Positions 7,791-15,815 of a stretch of DNA of 34,357 bases are shown piece after piece; position 1 is the first letter of the stretch; every line of letters begins with the position of its first letter. The stretch comes from Planctomycetota bacterium (GTDB lineage: Bacteria; Planctomycetota; Planctomycetia; Pirellulales; Pirellulaceae). The stretch spans positions 1 to 34,357 of the forward strand of contig JAEZAS010000071.1 in the NCBI GenBank assembly GCA_023430365.1, given 5' to 3'. The position numbers were made by a program, and so were the translations under genes. Below the pieces are notes generated by a model. It did no database searches. It worked only from the letters and a program-made list of their open reading frames with translations, and was not told the origin of the DNA.

Positions 7791-9079
7791 TGAACCGAAC
7801 CAAGAGCCACGAGATTTTTGCCCGTGCCCAGCAGTTGATGCCCGGCGGAGTGAACAGCCCTGCGCGGGCCTTTGGCGGCGTCGGGGGCGAACCGGTCGTT
7901 TTCCAGCGGGCCAGCGGCGCTTACTTGTTCGACGTCGATGGCAACCGCTACATCGACTACATCGGCTCTTGGGGGCCGATGATTCTTGGGCATCAGCACC
8001 CAGCCGTGGTCGCGGCGGTGCATGCGGAGGTCGATCGTGCGTTCAGCTTTGGGGCTCCGTCGCCCGGCGAGAATGAGCTTGCCGAATTAATCGTCGAATT
8101 GGTGCCATCGATCGAAATGGTGCGGCTGGTCAACAGCGGCACCGAAGCGACGATGAGCGCGATCCGCCTGGCGCGGGGTTTCACCCGTCGCGACGTGATC
8201 GTGAAGTTTGCGGGCAACTACCACGGGCATGTCGACAGCCTGCTGGTTGCCGCGGGAAGCTCGGCGGCGACGCTCGGAGTGCCCAATTCACCGGGTGTGA
8301 CGGCGGGAACCGTCGCGGATACGATCGTCGCCCGCTACAACGATTCGCAGGGGCTGGAAGAGATTTTTGCGGAACATGGCGAACGCATCGCGGGCGTGAT
8401 CTTCGAGCCCGTGGTCGGCAATATGGGCTGCGTCGTGCCGACGACCGACTTTTTGCAGGCCTTGCGTGAGCTGACATGGAAACACGGGGCGCTGCTGATC
8501 TGCGACGAGGTGATGAGCGGTTTTCGCGTCGCTCGGGGTGGCGCTCAGGAGCTGTTTGGATTCACGCCCGATCTGACGACGCTCGGCAAAATCGTCGGCG
8601 GCGGGATGCCGATTGGCGCTTATGGTGGTCGAGCTGAAATCATGAAGCACGTGCTGCCGGCGGGCAAAGTGTTTCAAGCCGGAACGCTTAGCGGCAACCC
8701 GGTGGCCACGGCTGCGGGCATCGCCACGCTGAAGGAGCTGCGCGATCGTCCTCCCTATGAACGCCTCGAGCAGTTGAGCGCACGCCTGGCCGATGGACTG
8801 GCACGAGTTATCAATGCGGCGGGCATTCCGTACCAGTTGACGCGTGTCGGCAGCATGATGACCCTGTTTTTCAACGACGCGCAGGTCACCGACTGGGAAT
8901 CCGCCGCCCTCAGCGATACGACGCGATACGGCCGCTACTTCTGGGGCCTGCTGAATCGCGGCGTGTACATGCCCTGCAGCCAGTACGAGGCCCTATTCGT
9001 CTCGGCGGCCCACACGGATGAAGACATCGACCAGACGGTCGCCGCCGCGGCCGAAGTGGCCAAAGGGCTATCGAGCTAA
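7787..9079 (+). CDS. hemL: Glutamate-1-semialdehyde 2,1-aminomutase
   Basis: PLP enzyme that makes 5-aminolevulinate from glutamate-1-semialdehyde in the C5 route to heme; its product is the HemB substrate. The 430-residue protein shows the family N-terminus (AQQLMPGGVNSPARAFGGVGG), the cofactor-binding NSGTEATMSAIRLARGFT and NYHGHVDSLLVAAGS, and the aspartate motif LLICDEVMSGFRV. The Schiff-base lysine is Lys268 in TLGKIVGGGMPIGAYGG. Length is normal. Its ATG overlaps the stop of the upstream ATPase by four bases. It converges with the DUF2183 gene only nine bases away, with no terminator hairpin between them. The substrate-supplying HemA is not in this window. Confidence 0.97.
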   Translation: MMNRTKSHEIFARAQQLMPGGVNSPARAFGGVGGEPVVFQRASGAYLFDVDGNRYIDYIGSWGPMILGHQHPAVVAAVHAEVDRAFSFGAPSPGENELAELIVELVPSIEMVRLVNSGTEATMSAIRLARGFTRRDVIVKFAGNYHGHVDSLLVAAGSSAATLGVPNSPGVTAGTVADTIVARYNDSQGLEEIFAEHGERIAGVIFEPVVGNMGCVVPTTDFLQALRELTWKHGALLICDEVMSGFRVARGGAQELFGFTPDLTTLGKIVGGGMPIGAYGGRAEIMKHVLPAGKVFQAGTLSGNPVATAAGIATLKELRDRPPYERLEQLSARLADGLARVINAAGIPYQLTRVGSMMTLFFNDAQVTDWESAALSDTTRYGRYFWGLLNRGVYMPCSQYEALFVSAAHTDEDIDQTVAAAAEVAKGLSS

Positions 9080-9088
9080 GAGGACGAT

Positions 9089-10162
9089 TTAGCCGACTGC
9101 TGGTCCGGCGGCTGGCAATTGAATATCCGCGATTTCCGCGGGATCGTTGAACAGTTGAACGATTCCGTCGCGGATCCCGCGAAAGGCCTTACGGTAGCGC
9201 TCGACGCTATCGCTTTCGGGCGTAACGCGACGGATGAGAATCCGATCGATCTGTTCCGGGAATCGGCGGGCGGCGGCGCCGTAGATTTCCGGATCCTGTT
9301 CGCCCGAATCGCCAACCAACACGAACCGCCGCTTGGGGAACGTTTTCAGGATCCGGAAGATGACCTTGGCCTTGCCGGAACGGCGCAGGAGCAGCAGCCG
9401 ACGGATCAATTGGTCCCGCAGGCGGAACGATCGTAGATGGAACGAGCCGGAAGGAAAACCGACTTCGGTGAAGTAGTCGGCGATCTGTCGGTACAGCTGC
9501 CAGGGGCAGGACGAAACATAGTGGAACGCCACGCCAGCCTCGGCCCAACGTCGATAGATTTCCGACATTCCGGCGACCGGTTCGAACTGATTCAAGAACG
9601 TGTTGCGAAGCAACGTTCGTTTGCAGGCGACGTGCGAGTGTTTGATCGTGTCGTCAATATCGGAGATGACCGACACGCCTTGCTGGCCGAGCAGGTACAC
9701 TTGTCCCTGTACTGACAGTGGTTCACCCGCGCGATCGCACACGTCGAGGGTCAACGAGCGAACATCGCCCGCCGAAGCGTTGAACGCTTCGAGCTCCTGA
9801 GGGGTGAGTCGCAAGGTGCCAAAGAAATGACCGTTCTTGGACGACTTCTTCGGCAGGACGTGCACGCTCGGTCCCACCTTGATGGCGATTCGCTTCCCCC
9901 GTCCATCGTTTGCCAGCCAGCGCGAAATGCGGGCCTGAAAAATCGGATTGCCGAAGTCGGCCTCCGGCGCTTGCATCGCCCGCTTCAGCATGCGGAGCAG
10001 GAAGCGCTTGGTCAGCCCTAAGGTCCCTCGCTGGGAGTAGACCTCGCCATGAACCTGCACATGCCAGGTTTCTCCGTCGGGGGAGAGGTGCCCGAGCGAC
10101 GGAAAAAGCACTACCGTTTCGTCGTGTTGCAGATTGGTGGCCAGTTCAACAAATCGAGACAT
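9089..10162 (-). CDS. DUF2183 (App1-like) domain protein
   Basis: About 357 residues from the preferred ATG at 10162 (MSRFVELATNL). The core SVISDIDDTIKHSHV (DIDDT at ~168-172) is a DxDxT haloacid-dehalogenase-type active site, followed by YVSSCPWQLY, KTFPKRRFVLVGDSGEQDPEIY and a C-terminal IDRILIRRV strand. These are hallmarks of the DUF2183 family, which includes the catalytic part of yeast actin-patch phosphatidate phosphatase App1. The bacterial role is not settled; a lipid phosphatase is possible. The frame extends 22 codons further to 10228, but that Arg-rich stretch looks unconserved; neither start has a good ribosome site. No transmembrane segment is evident. Confidence 0.85.
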   Translation of the reverse strand: MSRFVELATNLQHDETVVLFPSLGHLSPDGETWHVQVHGEVYSQRGTLGLTKRFLLRMLKRAMQAPEADFGNPIFQARISRWLANDGRGKRIAIKVGPSVHVLPKKSSKNGHFFGTLRLTPQELEAFNASAGDVRSLTLDVCDRAGEPLSVQGQVYLLGQQGVSVISDIDDTIKHSHVACKRTLLRNTFLNQFEPVAGMSEIYRRWAEAGVAFHYVSSCPWQLYRQIADYFTEVGFPSGSFHLRSFRLRDQLIRRLLLLRRSGKAKVIFRILKTFPKRRFVLVGDSGEQDPEIYGAAARRFPEQIDRILIRRVTPESDSVERYRKAFRGIRDGIVQLFNDPAEIADIQLPAAGPAVG

Positions 10163-10304
10163 AGGACGAGACCGGTTCGGTCGAATGCAAAATTCCCTTC
10201 TGCTACCTACAGCCCGAAGCCGACGCATGGGACGATGGCGGGCATCGCCATCCGGCCAATAGAGACTCCGGTTTCTCCCGCTATGGCCGACGGAATTCCT
10301 CCCG

Positions 10305-10334
10305 ACTAGAGCGAATCGGCCGGATACCTGTCAA
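10305..10334 (-). promoter_or_regulatory. Promoter candidate for the DUF2183 gene
   Basis: On the minus strand a perfect TTGACA (10334-10329) is followed after 18 bases by TCTAGT (10310-10305), which matches four of six -10 positions. Transcription would start near 10298, about 135 bases before the preferred start codon. The -10 is weak, so this is a moderate call. Confidence 0.35.
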
Positions 10335-10346
10335 GAAGAGGCTTAC

Positions 10347-10386
10347 AATCTTAGCCGAAAGCGTCGGCGAAGATTAACATTTCGGC
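10347..10386 (+). promoter_or_regulatory. Hairpin with competing pairing upstream of the ATP-grasp gene
   Basis: AATCTTaGCCGA (10347-10358) pairs with TCGGCgAAGATT (10364-10375) around a five-base loop, giving an 11-bp stem with a single A-G mismatch. Immediately downstream, TTTCGGC (10380-10386) can pair instead with GCCGAAA (10354-10360), which would break the inner stem. Such mutually exclusive pairing is seen in attenuator-type leaders, but no T-run follows. It lies about 120 bases before the ATP-grasp start. Confidence 0.35.
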
Positions 10387-10507
10387 CGCGGGACAATGAT
10401 CAGCGGTGACTGTTAGCTGGCGACAATGACCGGAAGCTTAGTGGGCGCTGCTGCCTTGCTGGCACGATGACGACTCATGGGTCCGCTTTTGCGGCCCAGC
10501 AATTTGC

Positions 10508-11632
10508 ATGGCGGATATCCTTATCATTCTTGGGGTTAGCGCGCGGAGCGCAGCCGTCTCAGCGCGGGCGGCGGGATACCGACCCTACAGCATCGATCTG
10601 TTCGCCGACCTGGACACTTGCGCCGCCGGTGCGACCAAGCGAATTGACAGTTTCCCCGCGGGCTTTCGGAAAGCCTTGGCAGCGGCCCCTGAAGCCCCGT
10701 GGCTATATACCGGTGGGCTGGAGAATCACCCCGCTTTGGTCGAGGAACTGGCGGCGGTGCGTCCCCTGCTAGGAAACGACGCAGCCGTGCTGCGGAGCGT
10801 TCGCGATCCGACTTGCCTCAGCCGAGTGCTTACCTCCGCGGGGCTGCGCTATCCTTACTCTTCGCCCGCCCACCGAGATAAACCGAGGATCGTTAAACCG
10901 CTGCGTTCCGGCGGAGGCCGAGGCGTCTATCTTGCATCGGCTGACGAATCGCAGGCAGTCCCCGTGGGGTGGTACGAGCAGGAATACTTGGAAGGAACGC
11001 CGGCAAGTGCACTCTATGTCGCAGCCCATGGGATTTGTCGCCTGATTGGCGCGAGCAGGCAGTTGATTGGCCCGGCCTTCGGAGCCCTCGAGCCGTTCGG
11101 CTACGCCGGTTCGATTGCTCCTCTGGCAATTAGTCCGGCTGCGCTCGAAGAGGCACACCGAATTGGATCAGTGCTTGCAGAAAGCTTTTCGATGCGCGGC
11201 GTGTTTGGTGTCGACTTGATGGTTCAGGGAGACGCCGTTTGGGTGCTCGAAGTCAACCCACGGCTCACCGCTTCCGCTGAAGTGGTTGAACGCGTTACCG
11301 GGGAGAATCTAGTTGCCGTGCATGTGTCTGCCTGCGAGACAGGTGGATTGGACGTCTCGCCGGGCTCTCGAGGGAGGTCAGAACAGACGCACGGCAAGGC
11401 GATCGTTTATGCGCGATCGGCTTGTCAGGCGGGAGAGCGTTTATCCCATCTCGTCGCACAGCTCAATGGCTCGGAGGAACCCGCTTTGGCAGACATTCCG
11501 CAGCCCGGAACGAGATTTCAGAGCGGAGAGCCGATCGCAACTGTGCTCGCTGTAGGAAATGCGGAAGAGTCGGCGCTGGGCCAACTGCGCGAGCTTTCCA
11601 ATCAGGTGCTCGATGCCGTCGACCACGATTGA
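10508..11632 (+). CDS. ATP-grasp enzyme (COG2232-like)
   Basis: A 374-residue soluble ligase-type protein. The N-terminal ~100 residues look like a nucleotide-fold domain (ADILIILGVSARSAAVSARAAGY...). The ATP-grasp part has Lys130 with PLRSGGGRGVYLA (131-143), a WYEQEYLEGTPAS adenine-contact strand (155-167), and the metal-binding VLEVNPRLTAS (246-256). This arrangement recalls the COG2232 'predicted carboligase' proteins, which from memory occur in methanopterin-linked one-carbon gene sets of methylotrophs and planctomycetes. No other such gene is present here, so the substrate is open. The ATG at 10508 has no strong ribosome site. It converges with the acyltransferase gene 16 bases away. 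Confidence 0.8.
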   Translation: MADILIILGVSARSAAVSARAAGYRPYSIDLFADLDTCAAGATKRIDSFPAGFRKALAAAPEAPWLYTGGLENHPALVEELAAVRPLLGNDAAVLRSVRDPTCLSRVLTSAGLRYPYSSPAHRDKPRIVKPLRSGGGRGVYLASADESQAVPVGWYEQEYLEGTPASALYVAAHGICRLIGASRQLIGPAFGALEPFGYAGSIAPLAISPAALEEAHRIGSVLAESFSMRGVFGVDLMVQGDAVWVLEVNPRLTASAEVVERVTGENLVAVHVSACETGGLDVSPGSRGRSEQTHGKAIVYARSACQAGERLSHLVAQLNGSEEPALADIPQPGTRFQSGEPIATVLAVGNAEESALGQLRELSNQVLDAVDHD

Positions 11633-11648
11633 GTGAAGTCGGGATTGT

Positions 11649-12473
11649 TCAGACCGGATCACGACGGCGATTGGCTTCGCTGGACGCCATGTCCGCTTCG
11701 ATCTGTTCGGTGGTCGGCTTCCAGTTTCGTCCTGCGAGCTTCGGCTCGAAGTCTGGCTGTCCCGCCAGCTCGGCGACGGCCTTCATGCAGCGACGCATGA
11801 TCTCGGCATGGACGCCCGGTTCCTGTTCGCGACCGTAGTACTCGGAGATATCGATGAGTTGACCGAACTTCACCTTCACACGGGCCCGCATGAGGAACGG
11901 ACTCCACGCAGTGCCGTTGTACGGCGAGCCTTCGATGTAGCAGGGCAGGATCGGGACTCGGGCCTTGAGCGCGATCAGCGCCACCCCAGGCCGACCGGGG
12001 AGCAGGAGCTCATCCGTCATGTTGATCCGCCCCTCCGGAAACATGCCGACCATTTCGCCGCTGGCCGCCAGCCGGATCGCCATCTTCGTGGCGGCGGTGT
12101 CCACCCCGCCCCGCCCTACGGGAATCACCTCGCAGGTCCGCAGAAACGGTCCGAACGCCGGATGCACGCAGTATTCGCGTGCAACCATATAGTGCACCTT
12201 CCGGCGGGTCGAAACCTGGATGAAAAATGGGTCGACGCTGCTCCGATGGTTGGAGACGATAATCGCACCCTGGCCATCGGGAATGGGCAACTTTCCGGGA
12301 AGCGTGGCTCGCCATTGGAACTTCACCATCAGCCAGGCGAGTCGCCAGAACATTGATTGCACGAGCGTCAGGCCGTCGCGCCGCGCTCGCCAGATTGCCC
12401 AGCCCAACGGAATCGACAACAGCAGGAGCAGGAACCCGAGTGCGAAGAGAGTTTGGAAGGCGGGCAGATTCAT
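11649..12473 (-). CDS. 1-acyl-glycerol-3-phosphate acyltransferase-like (PlsC family)
   Basis: Membrane-bound acyltransferase of 274 residues, probably acylating lysophosphatidic acid or a related lipid. An N-terminal membrane helix at ~7-28 is followed by the catalytic HX4D motif in NHRSSVDPFF (His76-Asp81), the acceptor-site FPEGRIN (145-151), and VPILPCYIEGSPY, the usual fourth PlsC motif. The start is ATG at 12473 (MNLPAFQTLFALGFLLL). The frame stays open upstream to 13010, but that extension has Arg-rich non-protein-like composition and runs over the divergent MATE gene, so it was rejected. The C-terminal tail after ~240 is charged. PlsC is the best family; exact lipid specificity cannot be read. 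Confidence 0.9.
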   Translation of the reverse strand: MNLPAFQTLFALGFLLLLLSIPLGWAIWRARRDGLTLVQSMFWRLAWLMVKFQWRATLPGKLPIPDGQGAIIVSNHRSSVDPFFIQVSTRRKVHYMVAREYCVHPAFGPFLRTCEVIPVGRGGVDTAATKMAIRLAASGEMVGMFPEGRINMTDELLLPGRPGVALIALKARVPILPCYIEGSPYNGTAWSPFLMRARVKVKFGQLIDISEYYGREQEPGVHAEIMRRCMKAVAELAGQPDFEPKLAGRNWKPTTEQIEADMASSEANRRRDPV

Positions 12474-12740
12474 TGTTTGCGGAACCCAGGCACTTGCAAA
12501 ATGGACACGTGAGCCGTGTTTGATCCGTAGGAATGTACCACAGAGTGGCTCAAGCCCAACCAGCGAATCGTGCCCCGCGCGAACCTTCGCTGCAGGCCGA
12601 TTGTCCCTGCAACTCGCGGAGGACCGCAGCAGTCGGGGCGTGGTCGAATCGTCATCGGCCGGTATGCTGCATAGTAGGCAAACTTTGCGGGATCGGGTGA
12701 GCGTTCTATCGCCTTCGCCTTCAAGCAATAAAGGATTGGC

Positions 12741-14192
12741 ATGTCGCGGTCGTTGGCGTCGGAAGAAGGTTCGTTGTGGAGTCGGCCAGCTGGGCTGCGC
12801 GAGGTGCTGACGGTCGCCATGCCGCTGATCGTCTCGACGGCCTTCTGGTCGCTGCAGTGGTTTATCGACCGCGTCTTCTTGATGCACCATTCGACCCACG
12901 AAATCTCCGCGGCCCTGCCGGCTGGGATGCTGCAATGGACGCTGATCTGTCTGCCGATGGGAATCGCGTCGTACGTGACGACGTTCGTCGCTCAGTACTA
13001 CGGCGCCCAACGGCCACAGAAAATCGGCCTCGCTGTGGCCCAGGGGGTGCGTTTCGGATGGGTGATGACGCCTGTCCTGCTGCTAGCGATCCCGCTTGCG
13101 CCTCAACTGCTGCGATGGTCAGCCGCAACGCCCGAGACCTTCGAATTGCAGGTCGTCTACTTCCAATACTTGACGCTTGGCGCTGGAGCGGTTGTCCTCT
13201 CCAACGCCATGTCGTCCTTCTATACGGGACGTGGACAAACCAGCACGGTGATGCTCGTTAACATCGGTGGCACGCTGATCAATATTGTGGGCGACTACGT
13301 GCTGATTTTTGGCCACTTCGGCTTTCCGGAACTTGGTATCAAAGGAGCCGCGATTGCCACCGTGGCGGCCAATTGGTTCAACGTGGTGGTGTTCTGGCTG
13401 CTGATGCAGCGCCCGGCGGATCGGGAAACGTATGCCTTGCACACCGGCAACCGCTTGGACTCGGATCTGATGTGGCGGCTATTGCGATTCGGCGGTCCGA
13501 GCGCCTTGCCGATGTTGATCGAAGCGGGGGCCTTTACCATTCTGGTAATGTTCGTCAGCCGGATCGGTGTCATCGAGGGGGCGGCGACGTCCATGGCATT
13601 CAACGTCAACGCCGTGGCGTTCATCCCCGTCTATGGGCTGGGAATAGCGGTGACCACGCTCGTCGGCCAGCATCTGGGGGCCGAACGAGACGACCTGGCC
13701 GCACGAGCCACCATGACCGGCCTGGGGATCGCCGCGTTTTACACACTCCTGTTCGGAATGCTGTATGTAGGAGCGTCGGACCTATTCCTGCTCCCTTTCA
13801 GAACCGCGGAGAATGTCGACGAGTTCAATCAGGTGCGCGGTGTAGCCGTGATCCTGCTGCGCTTCGTGGCAGCCTATTGCATGTTCGATGCGGTGCAGGT
13901 GATTTTCGTCGGCGCGCTGCGAGGGGCGGGCGATACGCGCTTTGTCCTCCTGGTGACGACGATCGTCTCCGGCACGTCGATCACGATCGGCATGCTGGGG
14001 CAAAACTATTTCGGCTGGGGACTGTACGGCTGGTGGTGGATCATGACGGGCTGGATCGCGTCGCTGGCCGTCATCTACTGGTTTCGATTCGCCCAAGGCA
14101 AATGGCGCTCGATGCGCGTCATTGAGCCGGACATTCCGCTCGACGACGATCTGGTCGCCAGCAACCAGGAGGCGGACCCGACGGTCGCCTGA
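12741..14192 (+). CDS. MATE family efflux transporter
   Basis: A 483-residue inner-membrane protein with about twelve hydrophobic segments in two similar halves, typical of MATE (NorM/DinF-type) exporters that extrude organic cations in exchange for Na+ or H+. The N-terminal half carries LREVLTVAMPLIVSTAFWSLQWFIDRVFLMHHS and NAMSSFYTGRGQTSTVMLVNIGGTLINIV (split across TM5-6). The second half has LLRFGGPSALPMLIEAG, and ALRGAGDTRFVLLVTT mirrors the first-half YTGRGQT loop. The ATG at 12741 follows AAAGGA by six bases. A hairpin terminator stands just after its stop. The cargo cannot be predicted. It is transcribed away from plsC from a 267-bp shared upstream region in which no firm promoter was recognised. 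Confidence 0.93.
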   Translation: MSRSLASEEGSLWSRPAGLREVLTVAMPLIVSTAFWSLQWFIDRVFLMHHSTHEISAALPAGMLQWTLICLPMGIASYVTTFVAQYYGAQRPQKIGLAVAQGVRFGWVMTPVLLLAIPLAPQLLRWSAATPETFELQVVYFQYLTLGAGAVVLSNAMSSFYTGRGQTSTVMLVNIGGTLINIVGDYVLIFGHFGFPELGIKGAAIATVAANWFNVVVFWLLMQRPADRETYALHTGNRLDSDLMWRLLRFGGPSALPMLIEAGAFTILVMFVSRIGVIEGAATSMAFNVNAVAFIPVYGLGIAVTTLVGQHLGAERDDLAARATMTGLGIAAFYTLLFGMLYVGASDLFLLPFRTAENVDEFNQVRGVAVILLRFVAAYCMFDAVQVIFVGALRGAGDTRFVLLVTTIVSGTSITIGMLGQNYFGWGLYGWWWIMTGWIASLAVIYWFRFAQGKWRSMRVIEPDIPLDDDLVASNQEADPTVA

Positions 14193-14195
14193 TTT

Positions 14196-14221
14196 GAAGT
14201 AGCCCAGATTCGGGCTACTTC
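14196..14221. terminator. Bidirectional hairpin between MATE and EVE genes
   Basis: GAAGTAGCCC (14196-14205) pairs perfectly with GGGCTACTTC (14212-14221) around a six-base loop. It starts four bases after the MATE stop, and the EVE-gene stop codon lies inside the right arm. T-tracts on either side are short, so it may terminate only partly or protect the transcript ends of both convergent genes. Confidence 0.6.
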
Positions 14222-14709
14222 GAGTGAACCGCAGGCCGCTGGGCTCGTTTTAGAATCGCTTCGTACTCTTCCTTGCGCACGGGCTGGACGGAGAGCCGGG
14301 AGCCTTTGCGAAGCAGTTCCATCTGCTTGAGTTCCGGCAGCTTGCGCAGCTCTGGCAGCGGAATCGGCTCGTCAAAGATGCTGTCGAGCTGAATATCAAC
14401 CATGAACCAGCGGGGATTGTCCTGAGGCGACTGCGGGTCGTAGTGGTCGTCGCTTTCGTCCCACGCGGTGTGGTCGGGATACGCTTCGCGCACAATCTTC
14501 GCGACGCCAGCGACGTGCGGGGGATCGACACTGCTGTGATACACCAGCACTCGATCGCCGAGCTTCATGTCGTCCCGCATGAAATTGCGGGCCTGATAAT
14601 TCCGCACGCCGCTCCAGCAGGTCGTCCGCTTCGGCGACTTGGCCAAATCCTGGATTGAGAAGCAATCCGGTTCCGTTTTTACGAGCCAGTATTTCGCGGC
14701 AGCCGACAT
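14215..14709 (-). CDS. EVE domain protein
   Basis: A 164-residue soluble single-domain protein of the EVE (PUA-like) family related to thymocyte nuclear protein 1. Visible hallmarks are YWLVKTEPDCFSIQDLA near the start, TCWSGVRNYQARNFMRDDMKLGDRVLVYHS (split motif at ~31-60), VAGVAKIVREAYPDHTAWD, and the C-terminal ELLRKGSRLSVQPVRKEEYEAIL. EVE domains bind modified bases in DNA or RNA, and some occur in modification-dependent restriction; here it stands alone without a nuclease. It begins 35 bases after the agmatine deiminase stop and is the last gene of that operon. Its stop lies in the shared terminator hairpin. Family is secure; ligand and function are unknown. Confidence 0.92.
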   Translation of the reverse strand: MSAAAKYWLVKTEPDCFSIQDLAKSPKRTTCWSGVRNYQARNFMRDDMKLGDRVLVYHSSVDPPHVAGVAKIVREAYPDHTAWDESDDHYDPQSPQDNPRWFMVDIQLDSIFDEPIPLPELRKLPELKQMELLRKGSRLSVQPVRKEEYEAILKRAQRPAVHSK

Positions 14710-14744
14710 GGTAAACTTGCCAGAGGGTGAGAGACGACGAATTG

Positions 14745-15803
14745 CTACAACGCCGGTTCCTGCTGCGACAGGCAGTGGAACGAACCGAGGCCCCAGACGA
14801 GATCGAGCGACGGCGAGCCGACGACTTCGCGGTCCGGCATCAGTTCCGCGAGGATCTCAATGGCCCGACGGTCGGCGGGGTCGTCGAACTGAGGGACGAT
14901 AACACAGCCGTTGGCAATCAGAAAGTTGCAGTAGCTGGCCGGCAGTCGCTGATCGTCCACAAAAAGCGGTCGCGGCAGCGGCAAGGGGACGACGGTTAGC
15001 AACTCGCCTCGTTCGTCCCGCATGTTCTGCAGTTCGGTGAGATTCTGCTGCGTGGGGCCGTAGTTTTCCTCACTCGGATCGTCGCACACCGCGACGACCA
15101 CGGTCGAAGGAGCTACGAAGCGAGCGATCTGATCGATATGGCCATCCGTGTCGTCACCCGCAACCTCCCCTCCGGTCAGCCAGAGGATGTTGCTGACCGC
15201 GAGATAGTCTCGCAGGTAGCGCTCGGTCGCCTGTCGATCGAGGCGGGAATTGCGGTTCGGATTGAGCAGGCACGACTCGGTCGTCAGCAACGTTCCCCGG
15301 CCATTGCCCTCGATGGCGCCGCCCTCAAGGATGATTCCCGGCTCAAACCGACGGCGTCCCTGAAGCTCAGCGATCCGCCCCGGCACCAGGTTGTCCTTGT
15401 CGAACGGCGGATACTTGCCGCCCCACGCGTTGTACTGCCAGTCGACGAGCGCTGGAGGAAGCTGCTTGTCGCTGACGAGAAACGTCGGGCCGTGATCGCG
15501 GCACCAGGCGTCGTTGGTCGGAATGTCGTGCAGGGTGACATTGGGACAACTGCCCACTAGTTCCCGAGCAACCTTCATGACCGCCTCGCCGCCGGCGAGC
15601 ACGTTCACCGGCTCATAGCGAGCGAGCAACCGCACGAACTGCGCAAACTGCTCCGGAACTGGCTCGAACTTATCGGGCCAGGTCTTGGGATTGTGGGGCC
15701 ACGAGACCCAGGTGGAGGCGTGCGGTTCCCACTCAGCGGGCCAGCGGTAACCGAGCGCGGCAGGCGTCTCGGCAGCGGAAGACGTGCTCATGGAGTGCTT
15801 CAA
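14745..15803 (-). CDS. aguA: Agmatine deiminase
   Basis: Hydrolyses agmatine to N-carbamoylputrescine and ammonia, the first half of the arginine-decarboxylase route to putrescine. The 352-residue protein shows the guanidine-modifying superfamily core: WEPHASTWVSWPHNPKTW near the start, NDAWCRDHGPTF, LEGGAIEGNGRGTLLTTESCLLNPNRN (two adjoining motifs), VAGDDTDGHIDQIARFV, and the catalytic cysteine Cys344 in LGSFHCLSQQEP. Met5 is an alternative start. It begins 12 bases after the stop of the N-carbamoylputrescine amidase gene, which catalyses the next step. A porphyromonas-type peptidylarginine deiminase is the closest alternative, but the amidase neighbour supports agmatine as substrate. Confidence 0.94.
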   Translation of the reverse strand: MKHSMSTSSAAETPAALGYRWPAEWEPHASTWVSWPHNPKTWPDKFEPVPEQFAQFVRLLARYEPVNVLAGGEAVMKVARELVGSCPNVTLHDIPTNDAWCRDHGPTFLVSDKQLPPALVDWQYNAWGGKYPPFDKDNLVPGRIAELQGRRRFEPGIILEGGAIEGNGRGTLLTTESCLLNPNRNSRLDRQATERYLRDYLAVSNILWLTGGEVAGDDTDGHIDQIARFVAPSTVVVAVCDDPSEENYGPTQQNLTELQNMRDERGELLTVVPLPLPRPLFVDDQRLPASYCNFLIANGCVIVPQFDDPADRRAIEILAELMPDREVVGSPSLDLVWGLGSFHCLSQQEPAL

Positions 15804-15815
15804 CCCAGGCGGCGA

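Noticed and set aside
12474..13010. N-terminal extension of the PlsC-family gene
   Set aside because: It would overlap the MATE coding start by 270 bases, and it reads as Arg/Gln-rich sequence before a normal PlsC N-terminus at 12473.
14215..14709. EVE gene as part of a modification-dependent restriction system
   Set aside because: No endonuclease or McrB-type partner is near; the operon is polyamine metabolism.
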